NCBI GenBank assembly: GCA_002365865.1
Contig: DFAQ01000030.1
Coordinates: forward strand, 1,080-10,966
DNA from: Pelotomaculum sp. UBA3102
Lineage (GTDB): Bacteria > Bacillota > Desulfotomaculia > Desulfotomaculales > Pelotomaculaceae
Length of the DNA: 9,887 bases
Reading direction: 5' to 3'
The notes under the pieces are model-generated. The model had not been told where the DNA came from. It worked only from the letters and a program-made list of their open reading frames with translations, and searched no databases. This document shows positions 1 to 6,210 of the stretch, one piece after another. The position numbers were made by a program, and so were the translations under genes. The stretch's first letter is position 1, and every line of letters starts with the position of its first letter.

Positions 1-70
1 AATTAATTTTATTTATAAAATATTTTTCTATAATTACGCGCCATCTTCCTCCTCAAATATCCCCTCAAAG

Positions 71-343
71 GCAATTGTTACAGCCAGGATTGGCGGGGAC
101 GAATTCGCCGTTTTGCTGCCGGGCACACCGGAAAACACCGCCGTACAAAAATGCAGGCTGCTCTCAGAAAACCTAAAAAGCTACAAAAATGCCGATAAAA
201 CCGCCAAGCTGCACTTTTCCTGCGGCTCGGCCACGTCAGAAGCGCCTGGTGAGCCGCTGAGAAATGTCATGAAAAGAGCCGATTTGAAAAAGCGGCGGCC
301 GAATGGCTCGGCAACCTCCATGATGCTATGGTATAATCAGTAG
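71..343 (+). pseudogene. Truncated GGDEF (diguanylate cyclase) domain remnant
   Basis: The frame from about 71 reads AIVTARIGGDEFAVLLPGT, the active-site half of a GGDEF domain, which makes cyclic di-GMP from two GTP. The GGDEF motif itself is intact (about 89-106). It continues through a recognisable C-terminal half ending near MKRAD. The first half of the domain is missing: upstream of 71 the frame stays open but runs into A+T-rich sequence that resembles no GGDEF protein. After MKRAD the normal C-terminal helix is lost and a 3' frame change is likely, because the neighbouring frame reads a plausible tail (AAAEWLGNLHDAMV). There is no start codon with a ribosome binding site. It is therefore a fragment with no expected activity, joined directly to the next pseudogene. 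Family assignment is secure; the cause of the truncation is not visible. Confidence 0.75.
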
Positions 344-1196
344 TGGCCCCTGGCGACCCCTTAGCCCGTTTCCTCGTTGACAGCGCTGCCGAGAGGTGCG
401 GCGGACTTCTGGCTGGAGACGTGCTGGTGGTTGCCAGCAAGGTTATCTCCAAAGCCGAGAAACTGCTGGTGAATCTAGAGGACGTTGTTCCTTCAAAGGG
501 GCGCAGCGGCTGGCGGAAAGGACCGGGCTCGATGCCCGGTTTCTGGAAGTAGTCCTGCAAAGCTCCGACTAGGTCCTCTTTCTCTTACCCTTGAAGATCC
601 CTGTCGATAAGGGAATAATTGACCTTGGCAAGCTTTCCCCAGACCCCGATAGTGCCCGGCGTTTGCTGGAGCGGTTTCCCTGTGAGGTCTTCGTGCGCCG
701 CAGGGGGACGGTTTACAGCAGTGCCGGAGTAGACGGTTCCAACCACCCTTCGGGGGTCGTGAGCCTCGTCCCGCTGGACCCCGATGCCGCCCGGAAACTC
801 AGAGAGGAGATCAGGGAGCTTTCAGGTGTTGATGTGCCGGTGGTGTTGACAGATACCGAGTACTGCCTAGGCTTTGGGACGGTGGACGTGGCCCGCGGCG
901 CCTCTGGAATCCTCCCCGTGGCGCAGCGGTTCGGGGAACTGGACCGGTTCGGCAACCCCAAGTTCGGGGGTGCCGACCTCGTTACCGACGAGATTACCGC
1001 CGCAGCGGCGCTCCTGATGGGACAGTGCGATTATGGCGTTCCAGCGGTCCTCGTCCGCGGCTTTCGCTATACTACGGCAGAGGAGGGCATCCGCGCCTTA
1101 GCCCTTTCATTCTCCTTATTAGCGGCTGAGCCTCTCCAGGCCATCAGGAACCAATGTTTCCGGGATTGCTCGTTTATATACTTGAGAAGGTATTAA
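343..1196 (+). pseudogene. Broken coenzyme F420-0:L-glutamate ligase (CofE) homologue
   Basis: Three in-order pieces resemble the CofE/FbiB ligase family, which adds glutamate to F420-0 using GTP. The first piece (343-about 498) holds PGDPLARFLVDSA and GDVLVVASKVISKAE. The second (501-569) reads AQRLAERTGLDARFLEVVLQ in another frame. The third (591-1196) holds AGVDGSNHPSGVVSL, VVLTDTEYCLGFGTVDVARG and PAVLVRGFRY. A one-base loss in the AAAGGGG run near 495-501 explains the frameshift, and TAG at 570-572 interrupts the second frame. The N-terminus before PGD is missing, since a TAA stands in frame just upstream. The apparent GTG (343) and TTG (591) starts have no ribosome binding site and are artefacts of the breaks. 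The last residues do not look like the family's usual C-terminus. The region is G+C-richer than the biotin genes. In bacteria without F420 such homologues have unclear substrates, so the original role is uncertain. Confidence 0.8.
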
Positions 1197-1204
1197 TTAA
1201 TACC
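1189..1204. repeat. 16-base perfect palindrome between convergent genes
   Basis: GGTATTAATTAATACC is a perfect palindrome that contains the stop of the cofE pseudogene and lies about 53 bases past the bioB stop. It has no loop and no adjacent T-run in either direction, so it is not a convincing terminator. I see no strong intrinsic terminator in 1197-1256, so where the biotin transcript ends is open. Confidence 0.5.
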
Positions 1205-1256
1205 CAATAATTAGCAATTACTTTTTAAACAATTCTACTATTCGTTACCAGAAATC

Positions 1257-2222
1257 TTATATTGTAACCAAGTTAAGGTCTTTGAGCATTTGCAGGTCGT
1301 CTTGTAATGTTTCACCAGTTGTGGTCAAATAATTACCCACCATGAGCCCGTTTGCCCCAGCCAAAAAGGCCAGGGGTTGCAGGCGGCGCAGGCCTTCTTT
1401 CCTTCCGCCGCACAAGCGCAGTACCGCCCAGGGTAACACCAGGCGGAAGACAGCTATGGTCCGGAGTAATTGCAAAGGGGGCAAGCCGGGCTGGTTTTCT
1501 AAACGGGTACCGGCAATGGGATTTAAAAAGTTTAAGGGCACGGAATCTATTTCCAGCCTTCTTAATTCCAGGGCAAGTTCCACCTGCTGCTCCGGAGATT
1601 CACCCAAGCCCAGGATTCCTCCGGCGCATACTCGTAAACCGGCCCTTTTGGCGACCTTAATGGTTTCCACCCTGTCCCGGTAAGTATGGGTGGTACAAAT
1701 GTTTTCAAAATAGCCGGGGGCTGTTTCCAGGTTGTGGTGATAGGTTGTTAATCCTGCTTCCGCGAGCATGGCGGTCTGTTTTCCGTTTATAACACCAAGG
1801 GATGCGCATAGCTGGAGGTTTGTTTCCCGGCGCAAGAGGCGAAGGGTTTCCAGCACTGTTTCCAGGTCGCGGCCTGTAATACCCCTGCCGCTGGTAACAA
1901 TAGCAAATCGCTTTACGCCGTATTCTTCTGTCTTAATGGCCTGGCGGAGGATTTCCTCCGGCTGTAACATGGGGTAGGTATTTATGTTGGTACTGTGATG
2001 GACTGATTGGGCGCAAAAGGCGCAGTCCTCACTGCAGTGACCCGACCTGGCGTTAATTATGGCACACAGTTCTACCTTGTCTCCGGCAAAGAGGCGGGTA
2101 ACCCGGTTGGCGAGGGCTAACAGCTCATATATTTCCGTGCCTTTCATTTCTATAAGGCTCAATGCTTCTTCCTTGGTAACAGGCCGACCTTCGGTAACCT
2201 TTCTTTCGAGATTGCTCAGCAT
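1257..2222 (-). CDS. bioB: Biotin synthase BioB (radical SAM)
   Basis: Converts dethiobiotin to biotin by radical sulfur insertion, the last step of the pathway, in the cytoplasm. The 321-residue protein has the radical-SAM CxxxCxxC motif at C63, C67 and C70 (GHCSEDCAFCAQS). The BioB hallmarks YHHNLET (161-167) and RVCAGGILGLGE (197-208) are present. In E. coli BioB the sulfur-donor [2Fe-2S] cluster is held by Cys97, Cys128, Cys188 and Arg260. The equivalents of Cys128 (C139), Cys188 (C199) and Arg260 (R269, in VLRLCGGR) are present. The Cys97 position is Ala107 (RFAIVTSG), and Cys271 lies two residues after the Arg. This suggests an anaerobe-type BioB with a different auxiliary cluster. The ATG overlaps the bioA stop by 7 bases (ATGCTGA), with GAGGAGG 7 bases upstream, so it is translationally coupled and last in the operon. 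Confidence 0.97.
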   Translation of the reverse strand: MLSNLERKVTEGRPVTKEEALSLIEMKGTEIYELLALANRVTRLFAGDKVELCAIINARSGHCSEDCAFCAQSVHHSTNINTYPMLQPEEILRQAIKTEEYGVKRFAIVTSGRGITGRDLETVLETLRLLRRETNLQLCASLGVINGKQTAMLAEAGLTTYHHNLETAPGYFENICTTHTYRDRVETIKVAKRAGLRVCAGGILGLGESPEQQVELALELRRLEIDSVPLNFLNPIAGTRLENQPGLPPLQLLRTIAVFRLVLPWAVLRLCGGRKEGLRRLQPLAFLAGANGLMVGNYLTTTGETLQDDLQMLKDLNLVTI

Positions 2223-3595
2223 AGATTTTCCTCCTCGGTTACCTTTTTGATGGCCGCGTACGTGATATCGAGAACTGCTTGCAATTCGGGCAAACTCATG
2301 GAAAGAATGGGCATTAGCACGATAACATTGTCCAAGGGCCGGATAATCAAGCCGTTTTTTCTGGCCTCCAGTATAACCCGGTGGGGGATATTGGCCTCCA
2401 CGGGGAAGGGTTCTTTGGTTTCTTTATTTTCCACCAGTTCAATTCCCACCATCATGCCTTTCTGCCTTACGTCACCCACGTGTTTAAGTGTTTTAAATTT
2501 CTTCAGACCTTCACTCAAGAAAGAAATCTTTTCTTGCAGGGCATGAAGCAAATTTTCTTTTTCAAAGAGCTCCAGGTTGGCCAGGGCGGCGGCACAGCTC
2601 AGGGGATTGCCTGTATAGGTATGACCGTGGAAGAAAGTCTTAAATTCCTCAATTCTTCCCAAAAAAGCATTATAAATTTCGTCTGTGGTCAAAGTCGCCG
2701 CCAGCGGTAAATAGCCACCGGTTATGCCCTTGGCCAGGCACATTATATCCGGTTTTACATCCTCGTGTTCACAGGCAAACATTTTCCCCGTGCGGCCAAA
2801 GCCTACGGCTACTTCATCTGCAATCAACAAAACATTATACCTGGTACAAAGTTTCCGCACCCTTGTCAGGTAGCCTTCCGGCGCCACAATCATGCCTGCC
2901 GCGCCCTGTACCAAAGGTTCAATAACTACTCCCGCTATTTCATCCTGGTGAGCAGCCAGAATGGATTCCAGGTAACCGGCACACTGCATGGAACAGTTTT
3001 CAGCGGTTAAATTCAGCGGGCAGTGATAGCAGTGGGGGGCAGGGGCGCTTATGGTTTCAAAAAGCAGGGAGGCGAATATTTTATGGAACAGGTCTATGCC
3101 GCCCACGCTAACCGAGCCGATGGTATCCCCGTGGTAGGCATTTACCAGAGATATGAATTTGCGCTTGGATTTATACTTCCCCCCGTCTTTTTGCTGCCAG
3201 TACTGGTAAGCTATTTTCAGGGCGATTTCCACCGCGGTAGAGCCGCTTTCAGAATAGAAAACCTTAATCAGGCCTTCGGGAGTTATTTCTACCAATTTTT
3301 TGGCCAGGAGTATTGAGGGGATACTGGCCAGGCCCAGCAGAGTGCTGTGAGCTACTTTATCCAATTGTTTTTTTATGGCCCGGTTTATCTCTTCTTTTCC
3401 GTGGCCGTGCACCGTTACCCACAGGGAGGAGATGCCGTCCAGGTATTTATTGCCCTCCACGTCAAAAAGATAGCTTCCTTCCCCTCGCTCAATAATTAAA
3501 GGCTTTTCCTTCCGGTATTCGCTCATTTGCGTAAAGGGGTGCCATATATATTCCTTATCCCATATTTCCAGTCGTTCCGGTTTTATGTTTTCCAC
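2216..3595 (-). CDS. bioA: Adenosylmethionine-8-amino-7-oxononanoate aminotransferase BioA
   Basis: PLP-dependent class III aminotransferase that turns 8-amino-7-oxononanoate (KAPA) into 7,8-diaminononanoate. The 459 residues include WHPFTQM (18-24), SGSTAVE (117-123) for cofactor phosphate binding, NAYHGDT (152-158), the PLP-binding Asp in ADEVAVGFGRTG (D260), and the Schiff-base lysine K289 in LAKGITGGYLPL. FFHGHTYTGNPL (321-332) completes the fold. The sequence is closest in feel to Bacillus-type BioA, which uses lysine rather than S-adenosylmethionine as amino donor; donor choice here is inference. A loop at 189-205 holds four cysteines (CxxC, eight residues, CxxxC). The start is GTG with AGGAGG eight bases upstream. 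It follows fabF by 18 bases and overlaps bioB by 7. Confidence 0.96.
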   Translation of the reverse strand: MENIKPERLEIWDKEYIWHPFTQMSEYRKEKPLIIERGEGSYLFDVEGNKYLDGISSLWVTVHGHGKEEINRAIKKQLDKVAHSTLLGLASIPSILLAKKLVEITPEGLIKVFYSESGSTAVEIALKIAYQYWQQKDGGKYKSKRKFISLVNAYHGDTIGSVSVGGIDLFHKIFASLLFETISAPAPHCYHCPLNLTAENCSMQCAGYLESILAAHQDEIAGVVIEPLVQGAAGMIVAPEGYLTRVRKLCTRYNVLLIADEVAVGFGRTGKMFACEHEDVKPDIMCLAKGITGGYLPLAATLTTDEIYNAFLGRIEEFKTFFHGHTYTGNPLSCAAALANLELFEKENLLHALQEKISFLSEGLKKFKTLKHVGDVRQKGMMVGIELVENKETKEPFPVEANIPHRVILEARKNGLIIRPLDNVIVLMPILSMSLPELQAVLDITYAAIKKVTEEENLC

Positions 3596-3613
3596 TTGTA
3601 TTTCCTCCTTTAA

Positions 3614-4852
3614 TTAATCAGTAAATCTTTTAATTAATAAGCTAGCATTATGCCCGCCAAAACCAAGTGAATTGGACATAACCAAGTTTAACCTGCTTTT
3701 TCTGGCCCGGTTGGGCACAAAATCCAAGTCGCAATCTGGGTCCGGGGTTTCATAATTTACAGTAGGAGGGATAAAGTTGTTTTGCATGGCCAGAAGGCAG
3801 GCTATAAATTCCACGGCCCCGGCCGCACCCAAAAGGTGTCCGGTCATAGATTTGGTTGAGCTCACCGGAAGGGAATAGGCATGAGTTCCGAAAACCTGCT
3901 TAATGCTCAAAGTTTCACACCGGTCATTCAAGACGGTGGAAGTACCGTGGGCATTTAAGTAATCAACTTCTGCCGGTGAAACTTTGCCTTCAGATAGGGC
4001 AAGATTCATGGTCCTGGCCATTCCCCCGCCGCTCGGGTCGGGGGCGGTAATATGATAGGCATCACAGGTTAGCCCGTACCCAATAATTTCACCGTATATC
4101 TTTGCGTTGCGGCTTAAAGCATGGTCCACCGTTTCCAGTATCACCGCCCCCGCCCCTTCCCCCATCACATAACCGTCCCGGTTTTTATCAAAAGGATGGC
4201 AGGCTTTTTGCGGTTTTTCGTTGAGAGTTGACATAGCCCTGGAAGCGCAGGCGCCAGCAAAAACTAACGGGTAAAGGGGGGCTTCGGTTCCGCCAGCAAT
4301 AATAACGTCGGCGTTTCCATCCTGCAGGGTGCGAAAGGCATTACCGATGGCTATGCTGCTGGAGGCGCAGGCGGCCATAACGGTGCTGGTCGGCCCCTGG
4401 GCGCCTGCCATGCCGGCTACAAGGGAGGTTGCGGCGTTGGGAAAACAATATGGGAAAAAAAGCCCGTCCGGAGAATTAGAACCCCTGTTTTGTAGTGGTT
4501 TAAATTGTTCCAGGACCGGCATACCGCCCCTGCTGGTTCCCATGAACACGCCTACCCTCTCACGGTTTTCCTCTTCCATTTTTAACCCGGCATCGGAAAT
4601 GGCCTGAGCCGCAGCAATCAGGGCAAATTGGCAGAACCTAGGTATTTGTTCTGCCGGTTCCGGCTTCATAAAGTTCCTGGGCTTAAAATTTTTAACCTCA
4701 GCTGCTATCCTGGTGGGGTATTCCGAGGCATCAAACAGGGTAATTCTGTCGATTCCTACCGCCCCGCTTTTAAGGGCTGCCCAGAAATCATCTTTCCCGA
4801 CGCCTATGGGGGATATCACACCTACTCCGGTTACTACTACCCGATTTTGCAT
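3614..4852 (-). CDS. fabF: 3-oxoacyl-ACP synthase of FabF (KAS II) type in the biotin operon
   Basis: Condenses an acyl-ACP with malonyl-ACP, lengthening the chain by two carbons. The 412 residues are full length for FabF. The Cys-His-His triad is present: C162 in AACASSS, H302 in NAHGTST and H339 in TKSMTGHLLGAAGA, with K334 and the C-terminal gating loop SLGFGGHN (395-402). Differences from housekeeping FabF lie around the acyl pocket: residues 105-145 (GTSRGG, then FFPYCFPNAATSLVAG) diverge, and the nucleophile loop is ACASSS rather than the common ACATG or ACASG. Its place between fabG and bioA, 9 bases after fabG, argues for a role in making the pimelate chain rather than bulk lipid. The ribosome binding site is weak (GGTGG about 14 bases upstream), so coupling to fabG is likely. 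Fold and chemistry are secure; substrate is inference. Confidence 0.93.
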   Translation of the reverse strand: MQNRVVVTGVGVISPIGVGKDDFWAALKSGAVGIDRITLFDASEYPTRIAAEVKNFKPRNFMKPEPAEQIPRFCQFALIAAAQAISDAGLKMEEENRERVGVFMGTSRGGMPVLEQFKPLQNRGSNSPDGLFFPYCFPNAATSLVAGMAGAQGPTSTVMAACASSSIAIGNAFRTLQDGNADVIIAGGTEAPLYPLVFAGACASRAMSTLNEKPQKACHPFDKNRDGYVMGEGAGAVILETVDHALSRNAKIYGEIIGYGLTCDAYHITAPDPSGGGMARTMNLALSEGKVSPAEVDYLNAHGTSTVLNDRCETLSIKQVFGTHAYSLPVSSTKSMTGHLLGAAGAVEFIACLLAMQNNFIPPTVNYETPDPDCDLDFVPNRARKSRLNLVMSNSLGFGGHNASLLIKRFTD

Positions 4853-4861
4853 AATTAATTT

Positions 4862-5605
4862 TTACACCACCCGGCAATCTACATGGAAGACTTGGCCAGT
4901 AATATAATTCGCTTCACCAGAGGCAAGATAATTTACCACACCGGCCACATCTTCCGGGCTGCAGGGGCGGCATAAGGGTATTTGTTCCATAATTTTATTC
5001 CTGGCCCCGGCAGGTATTTGCATGGTCATGTCGGTTTCAGTAAAACCGGGAATTACAACGTTAACATTTATATTCCAGCGAGCCAGTTCGAGGGCCAGAG
5101 ATTTGCTAAAGGCAATGACACCGGCCTTGGCCGCGGTATAATTAGACTGCCCTACCTGTCCCCTCAGCCCCACTATGGAAGATATATTGATTATTCGCCC
5201 TTGGCGCTGTTTCTGCATTATTTTCAGAACGGCCTTGCTGCAATTAAAAACTCCTTTTAAATTGGTATTTATAACCCGGTCCCAATCTTCCTCGGTCATC
5301 CTGGCAAGCAAGGCGTCCCGGGTAATACCCGCGTTATTTACGAGGACGTCTATACGCCCAAATTTTTCCTGAACTTGGCGTACCATTTCAGTAACTTGAC
5401 TAAAAAGGGAAACGTCGGCCTGAACGGGTAAAGCTTCTACTTTAAATTGGGAACTGACTGCTTGGGCCAGTTCGCCGGCGACCTGGCCGCTGTTTTTGTA
5501 ATTTATAACCACATTAAACCCGCCGGCAGCTAATTTTCGAACAATGGCAGCCCCTATACCGCGGGAGCCGCCGGTTACCAGTGCTACTTTATAGGGATTT
5601 TCCAC
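4862..5605 (-). CDS. fabG: 3-oxoacyl-ACP reductase, FabG-type SDR
   Basis: NADPH-dependent reduction of 3-oxoacyl-ACP to 3-hydroxyacyl-ACP. The 247 residues form a classical short-chain dehydrogenase: cofactor loop TGGSRGIG (11-18), NNAG (90-93), N114, catalytic S143, Y156 and K160 (SNYTAAK), and PGFTETDM (187-194) after the active site. The C-terminus ends GQVFHVDCRVV, where most FabG proteins have a DGG near the end, a small departure at the tetramer interface. The start is GTG (5603-5605), preceded by GAGGTGA with six bases between. This ribosome binding site lies just outside the insertion sequence and would originally have been 20 bases after the fabZ stop. It is the second enzyme of the FAS-like module in this operon, and now lies downstream of the insertion, so its transcription may be reduced or altered. 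Confidence 0.95.
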   Translation of the reverse strand: MENPYKVALVTGGSRGIGAAIVRKLAAGGFNVVINYKNSGQVAGELAQAVSSQFKVEALPVQADVSLFSQVTEMVRQVQEKFGRIDVLVNNAGITRDALLARMTEEDWDRVINTNLKGVFNCSKAVLKIMQKQRQGRIINISSIVGLRGQVGQSNYTAAKAGVIAFSKSLALELARWNINVNVVIPGFTETDMTMQIPAGARNKIMEQIPLCRPCSPEDVAGVVNYLASGEANYITGQVFHVDCRVV

Positions 5606-5637
5606 GAAGTGTCACCTCATATTTTTTAAGTCAAATA

Positions 5638-5656
5638 CCACCGGCATAGCCGGTGG
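5638..5656. repeat. Right-end hairpin of the IS200/IS605 element
   Basis: On the minus strand this reads CCACCGGC-TAT-GCCGGTGG, a perfect 8-base-pair stem with a three-base loop. It stands 8 bases before the inferred right cleavage site, the spacing style known for IS608-type right ends recognised by TnpA as folded single-stranded DNA. The bases just 5' of the stem (ATCAAG) can pair with the TTGA of the cleavage site. Confidence 0.85.
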
Positions 5657-5664
5657 CTTGATTA

Positions 5665-5677
5665 GCCCTATAAGGGC
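5665..5677. repeat. Second small hairpin inside the right end
   Basis: GCCCT-ATA-AGGGC on the plus strand: a 5-base-pair stem with a three-base loop of the same kind as the right-end hairpin 8 bases away. It lies between tnpA and the element end. Function is unknown; it could be part of a structured RNA or a subterminal repeat. Confidence 0.6.
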
Positions 5678-5689
5678 ATTGTTACTTGC

Positions 5690-5704
5690 AATCCTATAAG
5701 GATT
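5690..5704. repeat. Third small hairpin inside the right end
   Basis: AATCCT-ATA-AGGATT on the plus strand: a 6-base-pair stem, again with an ATA loop. Together with the two hairpins to its left it makes a series of three ATA/TAT-looped stems within 67 bases, past the 3' end of tnpA. Confidence 0.6.
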
Positions 5705-5793
5705 ACCCTTGTATCCACCATTTCTTTAGATCTCACTATGCCATAGTATTTTTCAATTTTGTTGTTGTGTTACTCTTTGCCGTATTTACTTGC

Positions 5794-5808
5794 ACCCTTA
5801 GAAAGGGT
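5794..5808. repeat. Hairpin overlapping the tnpA stop codon
   Basis: ACCCTT-AGA-AAGGGT on the plus strand, a 6-base-pair stem that includes the tnpA stop. There is no T-run after it in the direction of tnpA, so I do not call it a terminator. Confidence 0.5.
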
Positions 5809-6139
5809 TACTAATCTTTTTGTTTTCATATCTTTCTTCTGCTATTTCCTTCGTCTTTTGGTTTTTGATATAATTTCGGATTATCTGTTCATCTAAACCT
5901 ACTGTGCTGATATAATATCCTCTTGCCCAAAAACTGTGCCCTTTGAAATTCTGTCTCAACTTGTTAAATCTTTCAAATATCATTATCGCTCTTTTCCCTT
6001 TCAAGTATCCGACTATTGAGGACACTGAATATTTAGGCGGTATAGAGATACACATAATGATTTTCCGTCTATACTTCGGTACAAACACTAAATGATATTT
6101 GCAATCCCATACTGTATGTGCTAATTTGTTACTAGACAT
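5798..6139 (-). pseudogene. tnpA: IS200-type transposase TnpA with the HUH motif deleted
   Basis: The 113-residue product begins MSSNKLAHTVWDCKYHLVFV, a typical IS200/IS605 TnpA (Y1 single-strand DNA transposase) N-terminus. It later has IPPKYSVSSIVGYLKGKRA and FWARGYYISTVGLDEQ, with the catalytic tyrosine in the pair at 75-76. Family members are about 130-155 residues. Here KYRRKII (22-28) runs straight into MCISIPPKYS, skipping about 30-35 residues that normally carry the metal-binding HUH motif in a PDHIHM-like sequence. The loss is in frame, so the gene still reads open, but the protein cannot bind the catalytic metal. The ATG at 6139 has an AGGAAAGGA ribosome binding site, which is buried in a leader hairpin. 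The divergence after NYIK and the odd C-terminus also fit decay. Confidence 0.88.
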
Positions 6140-6145
6140 TTTTTC

Positions 6146-6201
6146 ATTCCTTTCCTACTACTACATAGCAAGACCCTAACTATGTATTGTAGGAAAGGAA
6201 T
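6146..6201 (-). promoter_or_regulatory. tnpA leader stem-loop that hides the ribosome binding site
   Basis: Perfect 13-base inverted repeats, ATTCCTTTCCTAC (6146-6158) and GTAGGAAAGGAAT (6189-6201), enclose a second 7-base stem (TACATAG at 6162-6168 with CTATGTA at 6180-6186). In RNA read on the minus strand the right arm of the outer stem contains AGGAAAGGA, the tnpA ribosome binding site. The known IS200 leader represses TnpA translation in the same way. On the plus strand the stem is followed by TTTTTATT, so it could also stop transcription coming from the left. Confidence 0.7.
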
Positions 6202-6210
6202 TTTTATTGC

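Noticed and set aside
591..1196. 201-residue reading frame as a complete gene
   Set aside because: It is only the C-terminal part of the CofE homologue; the TTG start has no ribosome binding site and the same frame continues upstream across a TAG.
1205..1256. Intrinsic terminator for the biotin operon
   Set aside because: Only weak A+T inverted repeats are present and there is no G+C stem followed by a T-run on the minus strand.
5630..5720. tnpB-guide (omega) RNA at the right end of the element
   Set aside because: No tnpB or tnpB remnant is in the window, and nothing beyond short hairpins supports a guide RNA.
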